21,414 nt of DNA, taken from contig JBDTVS010000158.1 in the NCBI GenBank assembly GCA_040007095.1, forward strand, positions 1-21,414, written 5' to 3'. Position 1 is the first letter of the stretch. Each line of letters starts with the position of its first letter. This stretch comes from JBDTVS01 sp040007095 (lineage in GTDB: Bacteria; Acidobacteriota; Vicinamibacteria; Vicinamibacterales; CAVVIG01). Shown here piece by piece: positions 8,219 to 14,913 of the stretch. Position numbers and translations under genes: made by a program. Below the pieces are notes generated by a model. It saw only the letters and a list, made by a program, of their open reading frames with translations, made no database searches and had not been told where the DNA came from.

Positions 8219-8248
8219 CGTTGCCACCAGGCCCGCCCGGCGCGGCGG

Positions 8249-9286
8249 TCAGTCCTGCCGAGGGAGTGCCAGCACGTCGACGCGCACGGTCACGAGGGCC
8301 TGACCCAAAGCGTGGTCGTCTTTTGGGTGTGGACCGGCGGTCGTCGCGAACGGCGACAGCGGCGTGCCGACCATCGTCAGGCGCAGCTTCACCGAGCGAT
8401 CCCGCACGCTCAGCACCGGCAGATCCACCAGGTGCAGCGAGTGTTCATCGGTGATGCTGGCGGTGGCGTCGAGAGCGAGCTCCCGCGGCCCGAGCTCGAT
8501 GGGCACCTCGACATCTCCGTTCTGCTGCACGTTGCGGCGGACGCTCGGCAACGGCCGGCTGATCGACCGCGTGAAGAGGGTGAAGGCCGGCGCCGACAGC
8601 GAACTCGACTCCAGTCCGGGGACATTGTCTGAGATGAAGCGCCGGGCCGCGGACAGCAGGGCGAGCGACGGAGCGGCTCCGGACGGGCACGTGCTGACGA
8701 GGCCGAACACCCCGCCTTCCACGATCGCCGGGGCGCCTGCGCATCCGACCAGCCTCCCGGCCTCGCGGTCGCCTTCGACGACAAGAGCGGTGGGAGAGCC
8801 GTACCGGACCCGTTCTGGCACGCTCAGGTGCGAACCGCCGGTGCCGAATCCCGTAATAATGAAGACCTGGCCCGGCTGGGGAAGCTGGAAGACAGGCGAC
8901 AACGGCACCAGCGTCCCAGCGGCGGCCCGGGCTCGAATCACCGCCACATACGACTCACTGTCCGTAGGGAGGATGATGTCGGCGGGCGAGACCTCGATGG
9001 CCGTCGAACGGTCGCGCAAGATTCGAACACGCCGCGGCGCCGTGCCCGGGTCGGCGTCTGGGCTCGTGAAGAGGCGTGACGAGGCCAGGAAGTACAAGAC
9101 CGCGTCCGTGCCGCGGTTTTCCTGCTGAACGAGCACGCACGTGCCTTCGACAGTGATCGCGCCCGTAACGACTTCGAGCCGCAGTACCCCCTGCTCGGGA
9201 GTGGCGGCTCGAACTGGCTCCGGTGTGACGGTCAGGAGCGTGACCGCCGTGAAGCCGAAGAGCAAAGCATTGGCAATGGTTCGCAT
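8249..9286 (-). CDS. Exported trypsin-fold protein lacking catalytic triad
   Basis: The 345-residue product begins with a signal peptide (MRTIANALLFGFTAVTLLTV, cleavage probably after the Ala at 27). Residues about 30-225 look like a chymotrypsin-fold serine protease: GTCVLVQQ..AVLYFLASSRLF where a protease has its TAAHC-type His, SYVAVIRA where DLAVLR would carry the Asp, and GCAGAPAIVEGGVFGLVS where GxSGxP carries the nucleophile. Here the nucleophile is Ala183 and the His and Asp positions are also replaced, so it is probably inactive. The 120 C-terminal residues look beta-rich (DVEVPIELGPRELALDAT...). It heads a probable two-gene operon with the TonB protein. A periplasmic binding or scaffold role is inferred. 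The assignment rests on weak motifs. Confidence 0.6.
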   Translation of the reverse strand: MRTIANALLFGFTAVTLLTVTPEPVRAATPEQGVLRLEVVTGAITVEGTCVLVQQENRGTDAVLYFLASSRLFTSPDADPGTAPRRVRILRDRSTAIEVSPADIILPTDSESYVAVIRARAAAGTLVPLSPVFQLPQPGQVFIITGFGTGGSHLSVPERVRYGSPTALVVEGDREAGRLVGCAGAPAIVEGGVFGLVSTCPSGAAPSLALLSAARRFISDNVPGLESSSLSAPAFTLFTRSISRPLPSVRRNVQQNGDVEVPIELGPRELALDATASITDEHSLHLVDLPVLSVRDRSVKLRLTMVGTPLSPFATTAGPHPKDDHALGQALVTVRVDVLALPRQD

Positions 9287-9334
9287 GCGTTGCGTATGTG
9301 CACACCTGATGCCGACGGCGCGGTCATGAGCAGA

Positions 9335-9364
9335 GAAATTGCAGTGAACGAAATTGCAGAGAAC
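9335..9364. repeat. Two tandem 15-bp direct repeats
   Basis: GAAATTGCAGTGAAC (9335-9349) is followed directly by GAAATTGCAGAGAAC (9350-9364), 14 of 15 bases identical. They lie in the divergent region between the exported protein gene (start 9286) and the tandem usp gene (start 9381). The second copy abuts the usp ribosome site. They could be a regulator half-site pair or replication slippage. Confidence 0.7.
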
Positions 9365-9380
9365 GGAGAGGGAAGGGCGC

Positions 9381-10286
9381 ATGCTCGATTTCAAACAGAT
9401 CCTCTGTCCGGTTGATTTTTCCGAACCGTCCCGATTCGCATTGGAACATGCCGTCACGATTGCCAGTTGGTATGCGTCGACCCTGACCGTGCTGCATGTG
9501 TGCGATCCGACCTATCCACCAGAGCCGCCGATTCCCTTCGCCGTGTTCCCCGCCCGCCCGGGAAGGCTCGGCGACGCCGATCGACGGGACCTGGAGGCCA
9601 TGCTCGAGCCCTGGCTGGCCCCGGCCCGTGCCAGGTCCCTCCACACCAACATCGTGTTCGACGAGGGACACAACCCGGCCGCCCCGATTCTCACGTGCGC
9701 GGCCCTGATTCCGGCCGATCTGATCGTGATGGGGACCCACGGTCTGGGCGGACTGGATCGTCTGCTGTTGGGATCGGTGACCGAGAAGGTGGTCCGGAAG
9801 GCGCCCTGTCCGGTCCTCACGGTGCCCCCGCGCGCGTTCCAGGCTGCGACCCCGACGTTCAGGCGCCTGCTGTGCCCGGTTGATTTCTCGGCATCGTCCA
9901 CGACGGCCCTGCAGGTCGCGAGCTCCTTTGCCAAGGAGTCGGATGGAGAACTGAAGCTCGTGCACGTGCTCGACTGGCCCGAGGACGATGAGTTGATGAT
10001 GAAGCGGCTGAATACGCCGGAGTTCCGCTTGCCACTCGAGGCTTCGGTCGAGCGACGCCTCGAGGCCCTGATCACGGAGGAGGTGCGCACGTGGGCGAAA
10101 CCGTCGACCGTCGTCATTCACGGGAAACCGTATCGGCGCATTCTCGAGATCGCCGCAGAGGACAAGACCGACTTGATCGTGATGGGCGTGCGCGGACGCA
10201 ACCCGTTGGACCTCATGCTGTTCGGCTCGACCACAAACCATGTGGTCCGCAGGGCGTCCTGCCCGGTGTTGACGCTGAGGCAGTGA
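9381..10286 (+). CDS. Tandem UspA-domain universal stress protein
   Basis: The 301-residue protein contains two UspA domains, residues about 1-148 and 160-300. Each begins with the same strand motif (ILCPVDFSEPSR; LLCPVDFSASST) and ends with the ATP-binding loop G-2x-G-9x-G-S: GTHGLGGLDRLLLGS (118-132) and GVRGRNPLDLMLFGS (269-283), followed by APCPVLTV and ASCPVLTL. Both domains therefore look ATP-binding. The ATG at 9381 has a good ribosome site (GGAGAGGGAAGG). Cytoplasmic stress-survival function is known for the family. It converges on the broken response regulator at 10301. A deleted single-domain usp copy sits 2 kb upstream, so usp genes were amplified here. Confidence 0.92.
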   Translation: MLDFKQILCPVDFSEPSRFALEHAVTIASWYASTLTVLHVCDPTYPPEPPIPFAVFPARPGRLGDADRRDLEAMLEPWLAPARARSLHTNIVFDEGHNPAAPILTCAALIPADLIVMGTHGLGGLDRLLLGSVTEKVVRKAPCPVLTVPPRAFQAATPTFRRLLCPVDFSASSTTALQVASSFAKESDGELKLVHVLDWPEDDELMMKRLNTPEFRLPLEASVERRLEALITEEVRTWAKPSTVVIHGKPYRRILEIAAEDKTDLIVMGVRGRNPLDLMLFGSTTNHVVRRASCPVLTLRQ

Positions 10287-10300
10287 GCAAGAATCTCGCG

Positions 10301-10804
10301 TCAGGATTCCGTGTCCGGAGGTTCGCCCTCCCACTCGTGCTCACAATCTCGACAGAGATAGATGGCCGAACTCCGGAGCCAGCGGAATAGCGTCGCGCCA
10401 GACGAGTGGCAGCGCGGACAATGACACCTGATGGTAGGGTCGGGCGTCGCGGACTCGATGAGCAGTTGTCGAATCGTCGCCACCAACAAGACCGGAGGAC
10501 AGGGCTTCGGCAGCATGGCGTTTTACCCGGCGGCCCTCGCCTCGTCTCCGTGCGAGGCTGCGGCCCCACCGGCCACGACCATCTTCACCTTGCTGGTGGC
10601 GTCATGTCGCCGGAGCTGGCGACACGACGCCAAGCTGTCCACGTCGTGCATCTCGAGGTCCGTCACCACGAACGCGGGAGTTATGGTTCACGCCAGTGTC
10701 AGCGCCGCTTGTGGCCGGTATCCCGCGACGGAGAATGGAGTCCGCGTCGCCTCGAGGAGAGCGCGCACGTGCCACATATGATGGTCGTTCTGGGCCTGCA
10801 CTTG
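10301..10804 (-). pseudogene. Response regulator with zinc ribbon, two in-frame stops
   Basis: One continuous minus-strand frame encodes a receiver domain: NDHHMWHVRALLEATRTPFS, YRPQAALTLA, then a TGA (10688-10690), then the phospho-acceptor strand PAFVVTDLEMHDVDSLASCR, RRHDATSKVKMVVAGG, then a TAA (10523-10525), then NAMLPKPCPPVLLVATIRQL with the conserved Lys-Pro. A short zinc ribbon follows: CHCPRCHSSG and YLCRDCEHEW. Because homology continues in the same frame across both stops, this is a recently inactivated gene. The last 71 residues could still be translated from an ATG at 10516 as a separate ribbon protein, but no ribosome site supports that. It converges on the tandem usp gene, 14 bp apart. 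Confidence 0.8.
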
Positions 10805-11173
10805 CGTCGGCCTCCCGGGAGTGAAACACTGCCCGCCATCGACGCAGTGCAGACTCTGTACCACCTTAGGACCCAGGCGGGAATAAAGCTGTCAACTGTG
10901 GGCGTGAAGGCCTTGGGCAGGTCTTTGAAGCGTCGCGGAGGGCCCGTGGAAAAGTTCGCTTCTTCCGCGCAATATTCCCCAGCGCCGGATGGATTCCCCA
11001 GCGCCGGATGGCGATTGCCACCGACGCCGCGAGCCAGGCCTCGGGCGACGGCACGTGAATGGAAGGGGGCTGATTAGAGCGATCCGGTTCTAACGGCTAA
11101 CGGCGGGTGGCGCGTGGCCGGCTCGCCGTCAGCGAGTACCGGCCATTTTGCTCGATTGTGCAAAGGATTTGAG
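10805..11173. other. Non-coding stretch left of the island border
   Basis: No gene is supported here. It contains the upstream region of the broken response regulator, with a consensus TTGACA on the minus strand at 10890-10895 but no good -10 hexamer at the right distance. It also holds a tandem 19-bp duplication (10974-11011). It ends at the tRNA fragment. Confidence 0.5.
10974..11011. repeat. Perfect tandem 19-bp duplication
   Basis: ATTCCCCAGCGCCGGATGG occurs at 10974-10992 and again at 10993-11011 with no mismatch or spacer. It is in non-coding sequence. Recent slippage is the simplest explanation. Confidence 0.85.
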
Positions 11174-11228
11174 TGGTGGACGGCAGGAGGATCGAACTCC
11201 TGACCTCCGCGTTGCGAACGCGGTGCTC
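11174..11228 (-). tRNA. 3' fragment of tRNA-Ala(CGC); island attachment site
   Basis: Read on the minus strand, the 3' three-quarters of a tRNA is intact: D-stem GAGC, anticodon stem CCGCG/CGCGG with loop TTCGCAA (anticodon CGC), variable AGGTC, T-arm AGGAG-TTCGATC-CTCCT, acceptor 3' strand GCCGTCC and ACCA. The T at position 70 would form the G3-U70 pair expected in tRNA-Ala. The 5' acceptor strand and most of the D-arm are missing; beyond 11228 the sequence becomes unrelated and AT-richer. A tyrosine recombinase gene starts 120 bp further on. This is the classic signature of integration into a tRNA 3' half. The fragment is the displaced att copy, and an intact tRNA is expected at the other end of the island, outside the window. 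Confidence 0.8.
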
Positions 11229-11347
11229 CTGCACAAAAAACAACCCAAATACATCGCTCTCTCATCCAATCGGGAATCCAGCGGGAATTGAGTCTGCTAT
11301 GCTTATCGCCGCTCTTGCCGCAACGCAGGGCAGAGGGGTGATGGGAC

Positions 11348-12526
11348 ATGGGTGTCTTTCGACGTGCTGATTCGAAGTTCTGGTGGATGTTTCTAGAGTC
11401 CGAGAGGCGCAAGGAACGGACCAACATTCCACTTGGCGCGACCCGCGAGCAGCAGAGTGTCAGTCGGAAGCGCGCGGAGCATGAATACCACCGTCGCATG
11501 GTGGAGCCCCCGGGGGACCCAAACGCGAAGGTTAATATCTCGTTCAGTGAGTGGGCTTCGAAATACGACGAGCACGTCATCGCGCATCATCGAGGTTACG
11601 AGCGCGAACGTGAGATCCTCAACACCCTCCGCGCCGGCTTCAGTCATCGGGAGGATGGCACGCTGCGCCCCTTGCGGGAGATCGACCAAGAACTCGTCAT
11701 CGAATGGCGGACACGCCGCCGTTCTCAAGGCACAGTCGTTGAACATTTCGGTGGACCGAACGGTCCACGACGTGTGTTTCCGCCGCCGTGCGCAAGGACT
11801 GTCAACCGCGAGGTCGATCTTCTGCAACAGATCCTCGCTTCAGCCGTCCCGAAATACCTGGTGCGGTCGCCGGTCGACGGCCTGGCCGACCTAGACGTGG
11901 CGAACCCGAAGCGGCGCATCATGTCGGAAATCGAAGAGGAAAATATTCTTCCGCATCTGGCGCCGGATGACCGGGCGATCATGATCGGTGGTCTCGACAC
12001 ACTGGCTCGGTTGTCGAACCTTTTGAACCTGAAACGCGTTGACGATCACAAGACCTATCTCACTCTGTACGACACGAAGAACGGGGAGACCTACGAACCG
12101 CCGGTCTCGAAGCGCCTGCGTGCGGCCCTCGACGCGGTCGCGGTGGACCTGGTTGACCCTGAATACTATTTTCCGCGTCGACGCAGGGCGAAGTCGTCTC
12201 GGGACCGGCGCAACGCGATGGCGGGCGCGCTGCGGCGCGCGTGCGCGAAGGCGGGAGTGCCATACGGTCGCGTCCGACAGGGTCTGACCTTTCATTGGGC
12301 CACGCGGCGAACGGGCACGACCCGGATGCTTCGCCATGGCGGGGAGGGCGCGATCTCGGCAGTGCAGCGCATTGGCGGTTGGAAATCTGCCAACGTGCCG
12401 CTGACCATCTATCGCGAGGTTGCAACGGCGGAGATGAGAGCGCTGGTCGAAGTGGTCGGCCAAAAAGTAGAGGTCTCCAAATTCAAGACGCCGAACGGCA
12501 AAAGAAGGGGAGCGTCGAAAGTTTGA
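11348..12526 (+). CDS. Tyrosine recombinase (island integrase)
   Basis: The 392-residue protein has an N-terminal arm-binding region, a core-binding helical domain (about 65-175, SFSEWASKYDEHVIAHHRG) and a catalytic domain (about 190-370). Catalytic residues visible are Arg221 in LARLSNLLNL, Lys244 in DTKNG, His316 and Arg320/321 in FHWATRRTGTTRM, Trp345 in IGGWKS, and the nucleophile Tyr355 in IYREV. The usual spacing is H-x-x-R; here one residue is extra (H-W-A-T-R). It sits 120 bp from the tRNA fragment, as expected for the enzyme that inserted the island. The ATG at 11348 follows an AGGGG ribosome site about 11 bases upstream. The C-terminal tail is basic. Confidence 0.88.
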   Translation: MGVFRRADSKFWWMFLESERRKERTNIPLGATREQQSVSRKRAEHEYHRRMVEPPGDPNAKVNISFSEWASKYDEHVIAHHRGYEREREILNTLRAGFSHREDGTLRPLREIDQELVIEWRTRRRSQGTVVEHFGGPNGPRRVFPPPCARTVNREVDLLQQILASAVPKYLVRSPVDGLADLDVANPKRRIMSEIEEENILPHLAPDDRAIMIGGLDTLARLSNLLNLKRVDDHKTYLTLYDTKNGETYEPPVSKRLRAALDAVAVDLVDPEYYFPRRRRAKSSRDRRNAMAGALRRACAKAGVPYGRVRQGLTFHWATRRTGTTRMLRHGGEGAISAVQRIGGWKSANVPLTIYREVATAEMRALVEVVGQKVEVSKFKTPNGKRRGASKV

Positions 12527-12585
12527 GAGTAAGAAAATCCCCTTTATCTTACCTTCTCTGGTTTGGCGTCGGTCTGAACTTTTGA

Positions 12586-12610
12586 GAAGATCTTCTACTA
12601 ACGTAGAAGA
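12586..12610. repeat. Overlapping palindromes upstream of the HTH gene
   Basis: AGAAGATCTTCT (12586-12597) is a perfect palindrome. It overlaps a second inverted repeat, TCTTCTAC-TAAC-GTAGAAGA (12591-12610), so AGAAGA/TCTTCT recurs three times in 25 bp. It lies between the integrase stop (12526) and the HTH gene (12673). Either an operator for the HTH-containing protein or a hairpin after the integrase is plausible; no T-run follows. Confidence 0.55.
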
Positions 12611-12672
12611 GTGGTGAACACCTATGCTACACTCCAACCCGCCAGAAGTCTAGGAGTTAGGCGAGATTGCCG

Positions 12673-13191
12673 ATGCCCATTGCCCCCAACTGGTATCCCC
12701 GGATTCCCGACGCCATCGTGCAGCTCGAATCCCTCGACCGCGATCTCCTCACGCGCACCGATCTCGAAGTCCTGCTCGGCGTCTCCCGGCCCCGCGCCTC
12801 CCAACTCTTGCACCGCTTCCACGCCCGTCCCGTCGGCTCCCAACTCGTGCTCGATCGCGCGGGACTCATCCGATCGCTGCGCGCGATCCGCCGCGGACGC
12901 CCCGCCAAGGCCGCCGCCGCCCGCCGCACGGCCGTCGCCACCGAGCTGCGGAAAGCGCGCCTCGAGGCGGTCCGCGTGCCGGTGGCGCGGGAGGTGTTGC
13001 AGACGCAGGTCGCCGGCCTGCCCGCCGGCATTGCCCTCGGCCCCGGGTCCATCGACCTCCGCTTCGCCTCCGTCGACGAGGCGCTCCAGAAGCTCTTCGC
13101 GCTCGCCAAGGCCATCACCAACGACTACGATCGCTTCGCCGCCATGGTGAGCCTCAGTTCGAGCCCGCGAGTGGGGGAGTCGACCGCATGA
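12673..13191 (+). CDS. Small HTH protein paired with the second integrase
   Basis: The product is about 172 residues. Residues about 25-55 (DLLTRTDLEVLLGVSRPRASQLLHRF) form a convincing helix-turn-helix. A basic Arg/Ala-rich segment (RAIRRGRPAKAAAARRTAVATELRKARLEAVRV) follows, and then a conserved-looking C-terminal part containing GIALGPGSIDLRFASVDEALQKLF. The gene ends in an ATGA overlap with the next frame, so it is translationally coupled to the integrase region. Function is unknown; a DNA-binding accessory for the recombinase or a regulator of the pair is inferred. Start is uncertain: an AGGAG lies 10 bases before an in-frame TTG at 12667 and 16 before the ATG at 12673. Confidence 0.7.
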   Translation: MPIAPNWYPRIPDAIVQLESLDRDLLTRTDLEVLLGVSRPRASQLLHRFHARPVGSQLVLDRAGLIRSLRAIRRGRPAKAAAARRTAVATELRKARLEAVRVPVAREVLQTQVAGLPAGIALGPGSIDLRFASVDEALQKLFALAKAITNDYDRFAAMVSLSSSPRVGESTA

Positions 13192-13219
13192 GCGACGCCA
13201 TCGTACCGACGGCCCTCGT

Positions 13220-13226
13220 CCCTTTG
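13220..13226 (+). promoter_or_regulatory. Candidate -1 frameshift heptamer C_CCT_TTG
   Basis: The ATG at 13188 overlaps the HTH gene's stop codon and opens a frame reading MSDAIVPTALVPL. The integrase-like sequence continues in the -1 frame as GQGIVIPALLADAGEETARQ, leading straight into the recombinase domain. The switch point coincides with CCCTTTG in the exact X_XXY_YYZ phase. It could be a programmed site or an ordinary indel. Confidence 0.35.
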
Positions 13227-13288
13227 GCCAGGGGATCGTCATCCCCGCGCTCCTCGCCGATGCGGGCGAAGAGACCGCGCGCCAAACC

Positions 13289-14152
13289 GTGGACTTCTTC
13301 ACCGTCAAGATTCGCAACAAGAACACCCGCCGCGCGTACGCCGCCGCCATCGCGCAATTCTGCACCTGGTGCGAACGGCGGGGCATTGCCCTGGCGCAAC
13401 TCCAGCCGGTCATCGTCGCCGCCTACATCGAACAGCACGGCCGGTCGGCGCCAACGGTCAAGCAGCACCTCGCCGCAATCCGGATGCTGTGCGACTACCT
13501 CGTCGTGCACGGCGTCCTCCGCATGAACCCGGCCGCCGCCGTCAAAGGGCCCAAGTACTCCGCGAAGCGCGGGAAGACGCCGGTCCTGAGCGGCGCTGAG
13601 GCGCGCGGCTTTCTCGAGGCGATCGAGACGAAGACCATCATCGGCCTGCGCGATCGCGCGCTCATCGCCGCCATGGTGTACACGTTTGGGCGCGTCGGCG
13701 CGGTCACCCACATGCGTGTCGAGGACTTTTATCCGCAAGGGAAGCGCTGGTGGTTTCGGCTGCACGAAAAGGGCGGCAAGCGTCACGAAGTCCCCGCGCA
13801 CCATCTCGCCGAGGCCTACGTCGACGCCTACCTCGACAGGGCGGGGCTGCGCGACGATCGCAAGGGGTGGCTGTTTCGCGCGGTCAATCGCAAGCGCCAG
13901 CTGACGATCCGCAGGCTCCACGAGGTCGACGTGTTTCGGATGATCAAGCGCCGCGCGTCCGCCGCCGGCGTGCCCGAGAGCACGTGCTGTCACACGTTTC
14001 GCGCGACCGGCATCACCGCGTACCTGCAGAACGGGGGCACGCTCGAGAAGGCCCAGCAGATCGCCTGTCACGAATCGCCGCGCACCACGAAGCTGTACGA
14101 CCGCAGCAGCGACACCCTGACACTCGACGAGATTGAGCGCATCATGTTGTAA
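13289..14152 (+). CDS. Tyrosine recombinase, second copy
   Basis: From the GTG at 13289 the protein is 287 residues. The SAM-like core-binding domain (about 1-85) contains FFTVKIRNKNTRRAYAAAI and APTVKQHLAAIRML. The catalytic domain (about 98-287) contains Arg135 in FGRVGAV, Lys161 in EKGGK, His235 and Arg238 in CHTFRATGI, His261 in ACHESPRTT, and the nucleophile Tyr270 in LYDR. The set is complete, so it should be active. Homologous-looking sequence extends upstream in this frame to about 13223 without an ATG, which suggests that the natural N terminus is reached by frameshift from the ATG at 13188 or was damaged. It belongs to a family that I recall as abundant in Acidobacteria and often repeated per genome. 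Confidence 0.87.
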   Translation: MDFFTVKIRNKNTRRAYAAAIAQFCTWCERRGIALAQLQPVIVAAYIEQHGRSAPTVKQHLAAIRMLCDYLVVHGVLRMNPAAAVKGPKYSAKRGKTPVLSGAEARGFLEAIETKTIIGLRDRALIAAMVYTFGRVGAVTHMRVEDFYPQGKRWWFRLHEKGGKRHEVPAHHLAEAYVDAYLDRAGLRDDRKGWLFRAVNRKRQLTIRRLHEVDVFRMIKRRASAAGVPESTCCHTFRATGITAYLQNGGTLEKAQQIACHESPRTTKLYDRSSDTLTLDEIERIML

Positions 14153-14333
14153 GCGAAGGTCACGGCGTTTGAATCAGTGCGGTCGGCGGGGCGTGCGCCA
14201 GGACCTGGTGGTCCACCGATCGCGCAGCAGCAGGGATGGCACACCGGGGCGCCGGCGTCGGAACCCATGCAGGGTTGGCCGACTGGTGGGGCGCACGAGG
14301 CGAGAGTTCGTCAACGGAGGGGGACCAAAGCTC

Positions 14334-14525
14334 ATGACCGGTATCCAGTTCATCACCGACGCGAAAGGCCGCAAGACCGCGGCGGTCATTGACCTCAAGA
14401 AGCACCGGGCGCTTTGGGAGGACATCGAAGACGGGTTGGTCTCGGAATCCCGCCGCAAGGAAAAGGGAATCGCCCTCGACACGATCAAAGCGGACCTCAT
14501 GAAACGCGGTCGGCTGCGTGCCTAG
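14334..14525 (+). CDS. Antitoxin of a RelE-type module (RelB/Phd-like)
   Basis: The 63-residue protein starts with MTGIQFITDAKGRKTAAVID, the short strand-helix opening seen in Phd/YefM- and RelB-like antitoxins, and continues with a helical WEDIEDGLVSESRRKEKGIALDTI and a charged tail. It directly precedes and overlaps the RelE-like toxin by 8 bp, the standard antitoxin-first arrangement. The ATG at 14334 follows a GGAGGGGG ribosome site; that spacing (about 12 bases) is a little long. Such antitoxins bind the toxin and autoregulate their promoter. The exact antitoxin family is uncertain. Confidence 0.72.
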   Translation: MTGIQFITDAKGRKTAAVIDLKKHRALWEDIEDGLVSESRRKEKGIALDTIKADLMKRGRLRA

Positions 14526-14781
14526 GTATGCCGTTGACGTCAAGCCATCCGCACTAAAGGAACTCGAAGCGTTGCCCAACCGCGTGTTGGCGCGCGTCAT
14601 CCACAAAATCGACGGGCTGGCGCAGGTCCCACGGCCGGCCGGCTGCAAAAAGCTGATCGGCTACGCCGATCAGTGGCGCGTCCGGATCGGGGACTGGCGC
14701 GTGGTGTACATCATCGACGACGCGGCAAAGCGCGTTAGTATCACGCGCATCGCCCACCGCCGCGAGGTGTACGAACGATGA
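14518..14781 (+). CDS. RelE/ParE-family toxin
   Basis: The 87-residue product matches the RelE/ParE fold: YAVDVKPSALKELEALPNRVLARVI (first strand and helices), GCKKLIGYADQWRVRIGDWRVVYIID (central strands with the Arg pair typical of mRNA-cleaving members), and ITRIAHRREVYER at the C terminus with the His-Arg..Tyr residues found in RelE-type ribosome-dependent endoribonucleases. It begins at a GTG that overlaps the antitoxin's last codons and stop, implying translational coupling. Length is typical and no residue is obviously lost, so it should be active. Such modules stabilise islands; growth arrest under stress is the usual effect. Confidence 0.87.
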   Translation: MPRYAVDVKPSALKELEALPNRVLARVIHKIDGLAQVPRPAGCKKLIGYADQWRVRIGDWRVVYIIDDAAKRVSITRIAHRREVYER

Positions 14782-14913
14782 TGTCAAGCCTTTCAGTGCA
14801 GGCCCAAGCGCTCGGAAGTCCATGTGGTGGCCATGAAACCAGGCTCTCCCTCATCGCTCTTGACGCTACCGTACAGGCGCCGCACCGATGAGGGAGAGCT
14901 TGGTTCCGGCCCA

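Noticed and set aside
9324..10334. Minus-strand frame of 336 codons over the tandem usp gene
   Set aside because: Antisense shadow; the plus strand encodes two complete UspA domains.
11173..11370. Plus-strand reading frame starting MVDGRRIELLTSALRTRC
   Set aside because: It is the well-known false protein obtained by translating the antisense of a tRNA 3' end.
13188..13526. A separate 112-residue protein from the ATG at 13188
   Set aside because: Only its first dozen residues look real; after that it is an out-of-frame shadow of the integrase.
14883..14897. Sequence resembling an inverted IS end (GATGAGGGAGAGC)
   Set aside because: Only about 10 bases match the IS ends at 16675 and 20910, and there is no partner end nearby; probably chance.
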